DNA from: Candidatus Atribacteria bacterium
GTDB lineage: Bacteria; Atribacterota; Atribacteria; Atribacterales; Atribacteraceae
DNA length: 35,227 nt
NCBI GenBank assembly: GCA_003561145.1
Contig: PWXL01000228.1
Coordinates: forward strand, 1 to 35,227
Direction of reading: 5' to 3'
Part shown: piece by piece, positions 22,765 to 30,529 of the stretch
How the letters are laid out: each line of letters starts with the position of its first letter
Position numbering within the stretch: position 1 is the first letter of the stretch
Translations under genes and position numbers: made by a program
Notes under the pieces: model-generated
Told to the model about the DNA's origin: nothing
Databases searched by the model: none
Seen by the model: only the letters and a program-made list of their open reading frames with translations

Positions 22765-23886
22765 ATGGATTTTTCGTCTTTTTTATTAATTTTTTCGATA
22801 TTGCTTATCAGCGGGGTTATCGCCTACCTGGGGGATATTCTCGGTCGGCGCATTGGTAAACGCAGGTTATCGGTGTGGAAGCTTCGCCCGCGTTATACCG
22901 CGGTTCTCATGAGTATAGTTACCGGTATCCTCATCGCGGCGGTGACTTTGACACTGTTAAGCCTGGCCTCTGAAGATGTGAGAACAGCGCTTTTTGGCAT
23001 GGCTGAACTGCGGGAACGGTTGGAGGAACTGAACCTCGAGGTGATAGAGCGCAATGTGGAACTCGCCGCTGCCCGCCGTGAAGTAGAAAATTACCAGCAG
23101 CTTATTGGAGAACTTGAACAGAGAGAGAGGGATTTACAGGTTTCAAGCGTGGCACTTGAAGAACAAGTGGGTTCGCTTTCGACTGAAGTGAGAGAATTGC
23201 GGAGTCAACGGGATGAACTACGGGAGGACATTCAGCTTTTCCAAGTCGAATTGACCCGGTTGCGTACAGCTATAATGGCGATTCGGCAGGGTGAAATTCT
23301 CTTTCGGGATGATGAAGAAATATTACGAGCCATCGCTCCACAAGCCATGGCTGAGCGTGAGGCGGAAGAATTTTTAGTAAGTCTTATTCGACGGGCCGAT
23401 GAATTGGCTGTATTGGCGGGAGCCGGAAGAGATGTAGATACCCAACGCTCAATCTTTGTGCTGGAAGATAACTTCACCCAGGCCCTTGAATGGATGACCG
23501 GTGCTGCCAGTGAACATGTGGTCCGGCTTGTTGCCTCGATTAATGTGCTGAAAGGAGAGCCGGTTATTTCCCGTTTTCTAGTGGATGAAAACCGTCTTAT
23601 TTTTTCTGATGGTGAAGTGGTGATGGAACGAACACTGAACCTCGAGGAAGGAAAAACAAACGTTGAGCTCCTCATGGGTGAGCTCCTACAAGACCTGAAT
23701 ACCTTGGGGGTAAGAAGAGGCATACTTCCTCAGCAAGGCCGCGTAGGTGTTATATCCGCCGCGAATCTCTCCGAAACCACGCGAGCCCTTGAGGGCATGA
23801 GCGGCGAAGTGGTTCTTCAAGCTGTGGCGCTGGGTGATGTGTATACGGCCGGACCTCTTCGGTTACGATTACATATAAGGGACTAA
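22765..23886 (+). CDS. DUF3084 membrane protein with coiled coil
   Basis: A 373-residue protein matching the DUF3084 family. It has two N-terminal membrane spans (SSFLLIFSILLISGVIAYLG; then AVLMSIVTGILIAAVTLTLL) separated by a short basic loop (GRRIGKRRLSVWKLRPR). A long coiled coil follows at about 83-170 (LRERLEELNLEVIERNVELA and similar heptads), then a folded C-terminal domain. The role is unknown. The family is often encoded next to LPS-export or envelope genes, as here, 45 bases after LptF/G, so a link to envelope assembly is a reasonable inference. The ATG follows GGGGAGTGAACA. Its 3' end overlaps the convergent AEC carrier gene by 18 bases. Confidence 0.85.
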   Translation: MDFSSFLLIFSILLISGVIAYLGDILGRRIGKRRLSVWKLRPRYTAVLMSIVTGILIAAVTLTLLSLASEDVRTALFGMAELRERLEELNLEVIERNVELAAARREVENYQQLIGELEQRERDLQVSSVALEEQVGSLSTEVRELRSQRDELREDIQLFQVELTRLRTAIMAIRQGEILFRDDEEILRAIAPQAMAEREAEEFLVSLIRRADELAVLAGAGRDVDTQRSIFVLEDNFTQALEWMTGAASEHVVRLVASINVLKGEPVISRFLVDENRLIFSDGEVVMERTLNLEEGKTNVELLMGELLQDLNTLGVRRGILPQQGRVGVISAANLSETTRALEGMSGEVVLQAVALGDVYTAGPLRLRLHIRD

Positions 23887-24774
23887 CAGGCTCCAAAGAG
23901 GAAGCGAAACAAGCGATACTACAGTAGTGAGAAAGATGAAACTGGAACAGAGATCGAGGTCCAGGTTATAAATAGACGCAAGGGCATATGAAATCATGAG
24001 AGTCGGGGTAGCCGCTTGTAAAACCATTACTTCCCGGTACAGCTCCTGAAGAGGGAGAAAACTGACAACGATAAGGAAGAAAAGAGGTAAAAGCGCCAAT
24101 TTAATTACTGTACCCGTAAGGAGAGGCTTTAAAAAACGCGAGATATGTTTGGCGGAAAGCGAGAGTCCTATAGCCACCATAATAACGGGTACAGTGGTAT
24201 CTGCCAGTGAATCTACGATGGTCAGGGCAAAAGAAGGGAGAGGGGCTTGCTGTAAAACCAATGCCAGCAGAAAAGCTATGAATGGCGGAAGCTTCAGTAT
24301 CTCCCGGAAGTTCCGAAACGTAAATCTTCCTGTGCGGTTGTAGACAAAAAAAGCAACTCCAACCGAGTACAGAGAGAGGAAGTTTGCCATCTGGTCGAAA
24401 AAGATCGCGGGAGGTAAAGCTTGTTCACCGCGGAAAGCCAGGATAAAAGGGTATCCGAGAAAAGCGGTATTTCCGAAAGATACACACATGGCGAAACTTC
24501 CCGCACTTTCCTGTTTGAGTGAAAGCCATTGTTTTGCCAGGTAATATGAAGCGATGAAGGTGAGACTGATCAGAAGAAAGGCCGGTGGAGGTATCGCCCA
24601 CAAAGCTGCTTCAATATCCGCTTGCCACAGAGAGCGGAAAACCAGGCAGGGAAAAGCGATATAAAACACAAAACGATTGAGGACATGTGCTGACTCGGGA
24701 GGAAAAACCCGTACCGCCCGCAAGAGCGCGCCCAACCCTATGAGCGCGAAGATGATCCCCAATACTTCATACAC
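23869..24774 (-). CDS. AEC-family transporter (auxin efflux carrier type)
   Basis: A 301-residue carrier with about ten hydrophobic segments, typical of the AEC (YwkB/MdcF) family: an N-terminal IIFALIGLGALLRAVRVFPP, a mid SFGNTAFLGYPFILAFRGEQ and ADTTVPVIMVAIGLSLS before the last spans. Bacterial members often carry malate, malonate or related dicarboxylates. GTG 24774 follows AGGAGGAATAAGAGCC, five bases after the upstream hydrolase stop. It closes a three-gene operon with a decarboxylating dehydrogenase and an FAH hydrolase, which fits transport of a di- or tricarboxylic acid. The substrate is unproved. Confidence 0.88.
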   Translation of the reverse strand: MYEVLGIIFALIGLGALLRAVRVFPPESAHVLNRFVFYIAFPCLVFRSLWQADIEAALWAIPPPAFLLISLTFIASYYLAKQWLSLKQESAGSFAMCVSFGNTAFLGYPFILAFRGEQALPPAIFFDQMANFLSLYSVGVAFFVYNRTGRFTFRNFREILKLPPFIAFLLALVLQQAPLPSFALTIVDSLADTTVPVIMVAIGLSLSAKHISRFLKPLLTGTVIKLALLPLFFLIVVSFLPLQELYREVMVLQAATPTLMISYALASIYNLDLDLCSSFIFLTTVVSLVSLPLWSLLVPYM

Positions 24775-24779
24775 GGCTC

Positions 24780-25556
24780 TTATTCCTCCTGAACAGGGTT
24801 GAAAAGTTTCCCAATTCCCTCTATTTCCACCTCGACACAGTCTCCGGAGTGGAGGGGCCCGACTCCCGAGGGGGTACCGGTAGCGATGACATCTCCGGGA
24901 AGGAGGGTCATGACGGCACTGATGAAAGCGACTAGCTCTTCTACCGGAAAGAGAAGGAAGGAAGTGGAGGAAGACTGCCGGATTTCCCCATTTACCCTCA
25001 GGGACACCGCAAGATCGGCCGGTTCCACTTCGGTTTCCACTGTGGGTCCAAGTGGTGCGAAGGTATCGAACGATTTACCCCGCGTCCATTGACCGTCTGA
25101 GCGTTGCACATCCCGGGCGGTGACATCATTGAAGCAGGTATATCCCAGGATATACTCCCTTGCCCGGTCGACCATGACATGGCGAGCTTTTTTTCCAATG
25201 ACTACCGCTAGTTCAGCTTCATAATCGACCTGGCGGGAAATGGAAGGCAAAATGATTGCTTCACCGGGACCGATAACAGCAGTTGACGGCTTCATAAAAA
25301 GGACAGGGTTGTCGGGCATGCGGTGTCCGAATTCCTCGATATGGTCCCGATAGTTCAAGCCCACAGCTATCACTTTGGAGGGAATGACAGGTGGAAGGAT
25401 TTTCAATTCCTCCAGTGCGTAGGTTTTACCATTCACGGTGAGAGTCGAAAAGAATGATTTTTCCTCGATTTCCTCTATTGTGTCATCCTTCACTACACCG
25501 TAAATTATGCATTGGGAGTAGGGGTTCAAAAAACGGCCCAGCCTCACAGATTTCAC
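24780..25556 (-). CDS. Fumarylacetoacetate hydrolase (FAH) family protein
   Basis: A 258-residue FAH-fold enzyme. Family marks are KVIAVGLNYRDHIEEFGHRM (about 71-90), PVLFMKPSTAVIGPGEAIIL, the metal-binding DYEAELAVVIGKK (about 122-134, Glu-x-Glu), FNDVTARDVQR (Asp) and the C-terminal LLPGDVIATGTPSGVGPL. Such enzymes cleave or decarboxylate diketo- or oxo-acids (acylpyruvase, oxaloacetate decarboxylase, 2-hydroxyhepta-2,4-diene-1,7-dioate isomerase). The reaction here is unknown. GTG 25556 directly abuts the stop of the upstream dehydrogenase gene, with only a weak ribosome site, so coupling is likely. Confidence 0.9.
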   Translation of the reverse strand: MKSVRLGRFLNPYSQCIIYGVVKDDTIEEIEEKSFFSTLTVNGKTYALEELKILPPVIPSKVIAVGLNYRDHIEEFGHRMPDNPVLFMKPSTAVIGPGEAIILPSISRQVDYEAELAVVIGKKARHVMVDRAREYILGYTCFNDVTARDVQRSDGQWTRGKSFDTFAPLGPTVETEVEPADLAVSLRVNGEIRQSSSTSFLLFPVEELVAFISAVMTLLPGDVIATGTPSGVGPLHSGDCVEVEIEGIGKLFNPVQEE

Positions 25557-26642
25557 CTAAACTTTCTGCATCGAGGCAATGATCGCTTCCCCCACTTGAG
25601 AGGTGGAGGCGGCTGTTGGATCGTCCCGATATGGTTTCATGTCGTACGTTACAGTTTTACCTTCACTGATGACATGTGCCAAAGCACGTTCGAGACGGCC
25701 GGCTTTTTCTTCCTCGCCAATATGGTGCAGCATCATCATGGCGGAAAGAAGCATGGCCATGGGATTTACCCGGTTGTGCCCCTTGTACCGGGGAGCAGAT
25801 CCGTGCGTGGGTTCAAAGACAGCGTAATGATTACCCAGGTTGGCTCCCGGTGCCACACCCAAACCCCCGATGAGTCCCGCTCCCAAATCCGAAACGATAT
25901 CGCCGTACAGATTGGGCATGACAAGCACGTCATACAGTTCGGGTTTTTGTACAAGCTGCATACACATATTGTCAACTATGCGGTCTTCGAATTCTATATC
26001 CGGGAATTTCGCAGCAACTTCCCTCGCTGTTTTGAGGAAGAGTCCGTCAGAATACTTCATGATATTTGCCTTGTGCACAGCTGTCACTTTCCTGCGTTGA
26101 TGCTGACGGGCATACTCAAAAGCAAAACGCACAATACGTTCTGTACCAGACACCGAAATTGGTTTCAGGCTTATCCCGGCATCTTGACGGATTCGCCCCC
26201 CACCAAGTTTTTCTACCGTGCGAGACAGTTCCAGTGTTTCGGGTTTCCCCATCTCGAATTCAATGCCGGCGTACAGATCTTCCGTATTTTCTCTAACAAC
26301 CACAAGATCAATATTGTCATAACGGGAACGGACCCCTTGATAGCTTTTGCAGGGTCTCACACAGGCAAAAAGATCAAGCTCTTTCCGCAAGGCGACATTC
26401 ACACTGCGGAAGCCTGTTCCTATTGGAGTTGTGATGGGTCCCTTCAAGGCAACGTGTGTACGTCTGATAGAATCAAGAACTGCCCTGGGGAGAGGGGTAC
26501 CATATTTTTCCATAACGTCGGCGCCGGCCTCCTGTATGTCCCATTCTACCTGAAGTTCGAGAGCTTGCAGGACACTTGTGACAGTTTCAGTGATTTCGGG
26601 TCCGGTCCCATCTCCGGGAATCAAGGTAATCCTGTGTTTCAT
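25557..26642 (-). CDS. Isocitrate/isopropylmalate dehydrogenase family enzyme
   Basis: A 361-residue beta-decarboxylating dehydrogenase: ITLIPGDGTGPEITETV at the start, GTGFRSVNVALRKELDLF (about 96-113), VVVRENTEDLYAGIEF, the catalytic Lys in TAVHKANIMKYSDGLF and YGDIVSDLGAGLIGGLG (metal Asp). The SVN of the substrate loop matches the Ser-x-Asn of isocitrate dehydrogenases rather than isopropylmalate types. The cofactor region reads THGSAPRYKGHNRVNP; Arg-Tyr here resembles the Lys-Tyr of NADP-dependent enzymes. Isocitrate oxidation is thus the best guess; homoisocitrate or tartrate remain possible. ATG 26642 follows AGGAGAAG. It leads an operon with an FAH hydrolase and AEC carrier. Confidence 0.88.
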   Translation of the reverse strand: MKHRITLIPGDGTGPEITETVTSVLQALELQVEWDIQEAGADVMEKYGTPLPRAVLDSIRRTHVALKGPITTPIGTGFRSVNVALRKELDLFACVRPCKSYQGVRSRYDNIDLVVVRENTEDLYAGIEFEMGKPETLELSRTVEKLGGGRIRQDAGISLKPISVSGTERIVRFAFEYARQHQRRKVTAVHKANIMKYSDGLFLKTAREVAAKFPDIEFEDRIVDNMCMQLVQKPELYDVLVMPNLYGDIVSDLGAGLIGGLGVAPGANLGNHYAVFEPTHGSAPRYKGHNRVNPMAMLLSAMMMLHHIGEEEKAGRLERALAHVISEGKTVTYDMKPYRDDPTAASTSQVGEAIIASMQKV

Positions 26643-26722
26643 GCGATCTTCTCCTCTTCTATACGATTACTATTGTTGTGCGATTATATTTACAAACAAA
26701 GATAATATCATACTGGGAAGAC

Positions 26723-26752
26723 TTGCAAAAGTGAAGAGGGCGGGACTATACT
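26723..26752 (+). promoter_or_regulatory. Sigma-A promoter for PLP decarboxylase gene
   Basis: TTGCAA (26723-26728), an 18-base spacer and TATACT (26747-26752), 63 bases before the gene start. Confidence 0.5.
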
Positions 26753-26815
26753 TGCATTCATGTACAACTTGACACAACTCTTTCGAGGTACGGGAAGGTA
26801 TCGGAGGGTAACCGG

Positions 26816-27970
26816 GTGAGTGAAATAGCGGTATGGAAGAACAAGAATGGCCGGGTACTGAGTGAAGAAACAATAAGTGATTTGGTTGGTAAGTATGATA
26901 CACCCCTGTTTGTCATTGTGCGTGATTCAATCATAAGAAATTTTCGCGCTTTTAAGAAATACTTTCCTGGAGTGGAGCCGTTTTATGCGGTAAAAGCTAA
27001 CCCCCACCCTTCCATTGTGCAGGTGCTGCACGAAGAAGGTTCTTCTTTTGATGTCGCCTCAAAAAATGAGATCGAGCTCGCTCTGCGTTGCGGCGTATCA
27101 CCCGGAAACCTCATATTCGCCAATACTATAAAACGGAAAAAAGGAATACGCTTTGCCAAGGAGATGGGCGTTTCTCTTTTTACTTTCGACAACGATAACG
27201 AAATTGGTAAAATGGCTTCCATTTTTCCCGGTGCTGAAGTGCTTTTGCGTCTCAAGACGGCTTCTGAAGGGAGCCGTATCAATCTCTCTTACAAGTTCGG
27301 GGCGGAGGAACAAGAAGCCATGGAATTGCTGAGAAAAGCCCGTGGAGCTGGTTTACGGCCTGTTGGCTTCAGTTTTCATGTAGGTTCGCCATGCCACAAT
27401 CCACATAACTATACCGTAACGCTCCAGGTTGTTGAAAATCTTGTATCTGAGGCCGCAGCTGAGGGATTTGAGCTCAAGGTGGTGGATATTGGCGGGGGAT
27501 TTCCCCTCCACCTCACCCGCGATGAAAATCCAGTGGAAAGCGTAGAAAGTATGGCCGAAGCAGTATTTCCCCACCTTTCTGAATGTATGAGAAGGGGAAT
27601 CCGGGTAATCGCCGAACCGGGGCGTTGTCTGGTTGGAAGCGCATGTGTGCTCATAACCAAGGTTATCGGAAAAGCTCGACGGTCAGGAAGGTACTGGTAC
27701 TACTTGGATGACGGTATATATGGAACCTTTTCAGCGGTTCCATTTGATAAAGCCACCTTTGATTTTCATACCTTCCACCGTGATGTTCCTCTGGAACCAT
27801 GCGTATTAGCAGGACCCACTTGCGATTCATTGGATGTGATCGCAGAAGATGTATTGATCCCCCCCCTGGAACTTGATGACAAAATTATAGTGGAAGACAT
27901 CGGGGCTTATTCCTGGGCTTCGGCAACTGCTTTCAATGGTTTCGAAAAACCAACGGTAGTATTGGTATGA
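26816..27970 (+). CDS. Type III PLP-dependent decarboxylase (ornithine/lysine type)
   Basis: A 384-residue alanine-racemase-fold decarboxylase. The PLP lysine is in PFYAVKANPHPSIV (about residue 59). Then come FDVASKNEIELAL, the His motif FSFHVGSPCHNP, the glycine loop VDIGGGFPLHL, the phosphate motif IAEPGRCLVG and the active-site Cys-Asp pair in GPTCDSLDVI. The last motif and the short N-terminus fit ornithine or lysine decarboxylases more than diaminopimelate decarboxylase. It would make putrescine or cadaverine. The start is GTG 26816 after GGAGGGTAACCGG. It has its own promoter and stands alone, divergent from the dehydrogenase operon. Confidence 0.9.
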   Translation: MSEIAVWKNKNGRVLSEETISDLVGKYDTPLFVIVRDSIIRNFRAFKKYFPGVEPFYAVKANPHPSIVQVLHEEGSSFDVASKNEIELALRCGVSPGNLIFANTIKRKKGIRFAKEMGVSLFTFDNDNEIGKMASIFPGAEVLLRLKTASEGSRINLSYKFGAEEQEAMELLRKARGAGLRPVGFSFHVGSPCHNPHNYTVTLQVVENLVSEAAAEGFELKVVDIGGGFPLHLTRDENPVESVESMAEAVFPHLSECMRRGIRVIAEPGRCLVGSACVLITKVIGKARRSGRYWYYLDDGIYGTFSAVPFDKATFDFHTFHRDVPLEPCVLAGPTCDSLDVIAEDVLIPPLELDDKIIVEDIGAYSWASATAFNGFEKPTVVLV

Positions 27971-28006
27971 GAATATCAGCTTTCCCCAAGGGCAAGCATG
28001 TGGTAT

Positions 28007-28957
28007 TTATGCGAAACGCAGGTTGAACTCGGGACAGCCTGGTAGGCAATACCCGCATGTGAGGCATGTATGCTGATCAACCTCGGGTTTTTTCTCACCC
28101 ATCCTGATTGCCCCTGAAGGGCAGGTTTCTACACAACGGTGGCAGCGCCTGCAATATCCGAGAACCACAACTTTTTTCTTTTTCCGGTCCAGGCATTGTG
28201 TGAGCATTTCTTGAGAAACAGGCAGCTCATTGAATATACTGACATGAACGTCCAGTTCTATTTCCCGTACTATTCCTACGGCGACCGAGTCCATTTCCCG
28301 CAAATTGCGGACAAATTCGATGGCATCAAGGAAGCGATCCAGGTAATGACCCCCGCCGAGTGCTTTCATGGCATATAAACCTTTGCCGGTTTGATGCACA
28401 GCTTGCACCGCTTTCAACATATCAGAGAGGGTTCCGCGTAAAATTCCCAAACCATCAAGATTGACAATAGGGAAAACGATATCAATAGCATCGTGGACTG
28501 CGGCTTCTTGTACCACATCCACTGCATGGGTGGATATTCCTATTGTTCGAATCAACCCTTTATCCCTGTAATCGAGCAGGCATTGTAATGCTCCTTCCCG
28601 TTCCTGGAAAACCTCCCGCTTTGCACGTGCAGCATGTAGATGAAAGATATCAATTGTTTCTCTGCCCAGAGCCTCCAGGGCGTCAAAAAGACTTTTTTCC
28701 ATGGCCGGGTATGTTTCTGCGGTAGACTTGGTAGCGATCACCACATCTTTTTCTTTTTCGAAGGCATTTTTCAAATACGGATACGTACCATACAGTTCCG
28801 CTGTATCGTAAAAGTTAATGCCGTTTTCAAGGGCTTTGTGCAGAATGCGAACACCTTCGTTGAGGGGGATACCGGCCTGCAGGGGACCCATTGGAAGTGT
28901 ACCGAAACAGAGCTGAGAAATGCGGATATCAAGTTTCCCCATTCGGTTCATTCTCAC
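28007..28957 (-). CDS. Aldo/keto reductase with C-terminal 2x[4Fe-4S] ferredoxin domain
   Basis: A 316-residue fusion. Residues 1-250 form an aldo/keto reductase barrel with the usual tetrad: Asp and Tyr in NFYDTAELYG, Lys in VVIATKS, His in IFHLHAA. The last 50 residues carry two [4Fe-4S] motifs, CRRCHRCVETCP and CLTCGYCLPGCP, each CX2CX2CX3CP. This architecture is known among anaerobes, where the clusters probably feed or take electrons; the substrate is unknown. GTG 28957 is chosen because AAGGAAGG lies eight bases upstream; the open frame to 29080 has no such site. It converges with the decarboxylase gene. Confidence 0.88.
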   Translation of the reverse strand: MRMNRMGKLDIRISQLCFGTLPMGPLQAGIPLNEGVRILHKALENGINFYDTAELYGTYPYLKNAFEKEKDVVIATKSTAETYPAMEKSLFDALEALGRETIDIFHLHAARAKREVFQEREGALQCLLDYRDKGLIRTIGISTHAVDVVQEAAVHDAIDIVFPIVNLDGLGILRGTLSDMLKAVQAVHQTGKGLYAMKALGGGHYLDRFLDAIEFVRNLREMDSVAVGIVREIELDVHVSIFNELPVSQEMLTQCLDRKKKKVVVLGYCRRCHRCVETCPSGAIRMGEKKPEVDQHTCLTCGYCLPGCPEFNLRFA

Positions 28958-29134
28958 TGCGGCAACCTTCCTTTTTGTGTTGTAGGTGTTACTTTGAATT
29001 TCCAGAATCACGAGTGTGAAAAATATACCGGCCGGACATGGTGACTCTTTATTATAATGAATGTACTTTTTGATTGTCAAAAAAAGAAAAATATCACAAC
29101 TCTTTCTCCTTGGTTGGTTCTTCTTTTGTACATT

Positions 29135-29162
29135 TTGTGATGAGTTGGTTTATTGGTATAAT
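29135..29162 (+). promoter_or_regulatory. Sigma-A promoter for RAM-domain/LexA-like operon
   Basis: TTGTGA (29135-29140), a 16-base spacer and a perfect TATAAT (29157-29162), 49 bases before the GTG at 29211. A second TATAATGAATGT copy lies upstream near 29052 without a good -35. Confidence 0.6.
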
Positions 29163-29210
29163 GAATGTGTGCAAGTACCAATCACGAAATGTACAGGGGA
29201 GTTACGTATT

Positions 29211-29438
29211 GTGGTACAGGCGTACATATTGATCCGTACAGAGAGCGGCAAAGCTCTCCACGTTAAAAAAGAACTTGCGTTTATCCCGGGAATGAAGCAA
29301 GTAGACCGGGTAATGGGACCTTTTGATATCATTTCCCTGGTGGAAGCCGAAAATACCAAGCAAATAGGAGATAACATACTGAGGGATATCCAATCAGTTG
29401 ATGGAATCCGTAGGACTCTCACCTGCCCCGTTATTTAA
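29211..29438 (+). CDS. Stand-alone Lrp/AsnC ligand-binding (RAM) domain protein
   Basis: A 75-residue protein consisting only of the regulation-of-amino-acid-metabolism domain: QAYILIRTESGKALHVKKEL, then IPGMKQVDRVMGPFDIISLV, then ILRDIQSVDGIRRTLTCPVI. It has no helix-turn-helix, so it cannot bind DNA by itself; such proteins form ligand-binding rings or modulate full Lrp regulators. GTG 29211 follows AGGGGAG by nine bases. The open frame to 29061 crosses the promoter and is rejected. It is 18 bases before a LexA-like gene and probably co-transcribed with it. The effector is likely an amino acid, by family. Confidence 0.82.
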   Translation: MVQAYILIRTESGKALHVKKELAFIPGMKQVDRVMGPFDIISLVEAENTKQIGDNILRDIQSVDGIRRTLTCPVI

Positions 29439-29456
29439 GAGCTGGAACCGCCTGGA

Positions 29457-30104
29457 GTGAACATGGAGCCGGAAGAGAAAATTACCAGCAAAGAACAACA
29501 GATTCTGTTCTTCATAGAAGAATACTTTCGCAAACGGGGATATCCTCCAACTGTGAGGGAGATCGGCAGGGCCGTTGGATTACAATCATCATGCAGTGTG
29601 CATTATTACCTGAAAAAGTTGGAAAAGAATGGTTTTCTGCGGAGAGACCCCTCGAAACCCCGTGCCATAGAAGTTCTTCCTCATCTTTTAGGAATAAACC
29701 CGGACAGGGACTCCGTAAACATCCCGTTACTGAATTCCCTGTATCTGGAGGAGGACAAGGTCTGCCTCGATGATATCCAAATGTTCGTTCCCTTTCCCAG
29801 GCATCTTTTAGGGAAAGGTTGTTTTTTCGCTCTGTGCTGGCCAGGCCCGGCATACATGCGACCATTTGTGGCAGAAGGGGATTGGATTGTAGCCCGGACT
29901 AACGAGGAAGATACAGTATTGAATGACGGAGAACTGGTTATAGCGATTGGAGGAGAAGGTGTTCTGATTGGTGAACTCACTCAAGGGGGAGAAGCGATTG
30001 AGCTTTGTCCCTTGGAGAAAGAGGCCCGGAAAATTCGTAAACGACGGTTCCGGATAGCGGGAAAAGTGGAAGGTGTCTGGTCAGGCTTAAAAAATCGGAG
30101 GTGA
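29457..30104 (+). CDS. LexA-like repressor lacking self-cleavage residues
   Basis: A 215-residue protein with LexA architecture. Residues 8-73 form an intact LexA winged helix (SKEQQILFFIEEYFRKRGYP, then YLKKLEKNGFLRRDPSKPRA). The C-terminal S24-type fold is recognisable (GDWIVAR at 141-147; DGELVIAI at 157-164). By ungapped local alignment to E. coli LexA, the cleavage pair Ala84-Gly85 is Leu97-Glu98, catalytic Ser119 is Ala132 and catalytic Lys156 is Gly172. All three autoproteolysis elements are therefore missing, and classical RecA-induced cleavage is not expected. The start could be GTG 29457 or ATG 29463. It follows a RAM-domain gene by 18 bases and precedes yjbQ. Its targets are unknown. 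Confidence 0.85.
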   Translation: MNMEPEEKITSKEQQILFFIEEYFRKRGYPPTVREIGRAVGLQSSCSVHYYLKKLEKNGFLRRDPSKPRAIEVLPHLLGINPDRDSVNIPLLNSLYLEEDKVCLDDIQMFVPFPRHLLGKGCFFALCWPGPAYMRPFVAEGDWIVARTNEEDTVLNDGELVIAIGGEGVLIGELTQGGEAIELCPLEKEARKIRKRRFRIAGKVEGVWSGLKNRR

Positions 30105-30108
30105 AAAA

Positions 30109-30525
30109 GTGGTTGTTACAAGGGAAATAAAAGTTTCTACCAAGGGTCACACAGACATCGTCAATATCACTTCGCAGCTCAAAGAGGCGGTGGGCTCTTC
30201 ACGCCTTACCTCAGGCATAGTGTGTTTATTTGTCCCTGGGACCACGGCAACACTCACGACAATGGAATATGAGCCGGGCTTGATCAAGGATGTACGCTTG
30301 TACTGGGAGAAAGTAGCCGGTTCACGTGATGAATACGAACACAATGTACGTTGGGGTGACGGTAACGGGTATGCCCATGTGCGTTCAGCTTTCAGCGGAC
30401 CCTCACTGGTTATTCCTATTATTGAAGGGAAGCCTGTTTTAGGAACTTGGCAGGAAGTCGTCTTCATTGACTTTGATAACCGGGCAAGGTCCCGCACCAT
30501 ATTCGTTCAAATTGTGGGGGAATAG
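30109..30525 (+). CDS. YjbQ family protein (UPF0047)
   Basis: A 138-residue member of the YjbQ/UPF0047 family, some of which show weak thiamine-phosphate synthase activity. Family marks are VCLFVPGTTATLTTMEYEPG, RWGDGNGYAHVRSAFSGPSL with metal-type His, and GKPVLGTWQEVVFIDFDNRA at the end. The physiological role is uncertain. GTG 30109 follows GGAGGTGAAAAA. It lies four bases after the LexA-like stop and five before an iron-type alcohol dehydrogenase, so it is in the same operon. Confidence 0.9.
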   Translation: MVVTREIKVSTKGHTDIVNITSQLKEAVGSSRLTSGIVCLFVPGTTATLTTMEYEPGLIKDVRLYWEKVAGSRDEYEHNVRWGDGNGYAHVRSAFSGPSLVIPIIEGKPVLGTWQEVVFIDFDNRARSRTIFVQIVGE

Positions 30526-30529
30526 TATT

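Noticed and set aside
25512..26705. Long plus-strand open frame of 397 codons
   Set aside because: It is antisense to a clear isocitrate/isopropylmalate dehydrogenase gene, has no ribosome site and no recognisable domain.
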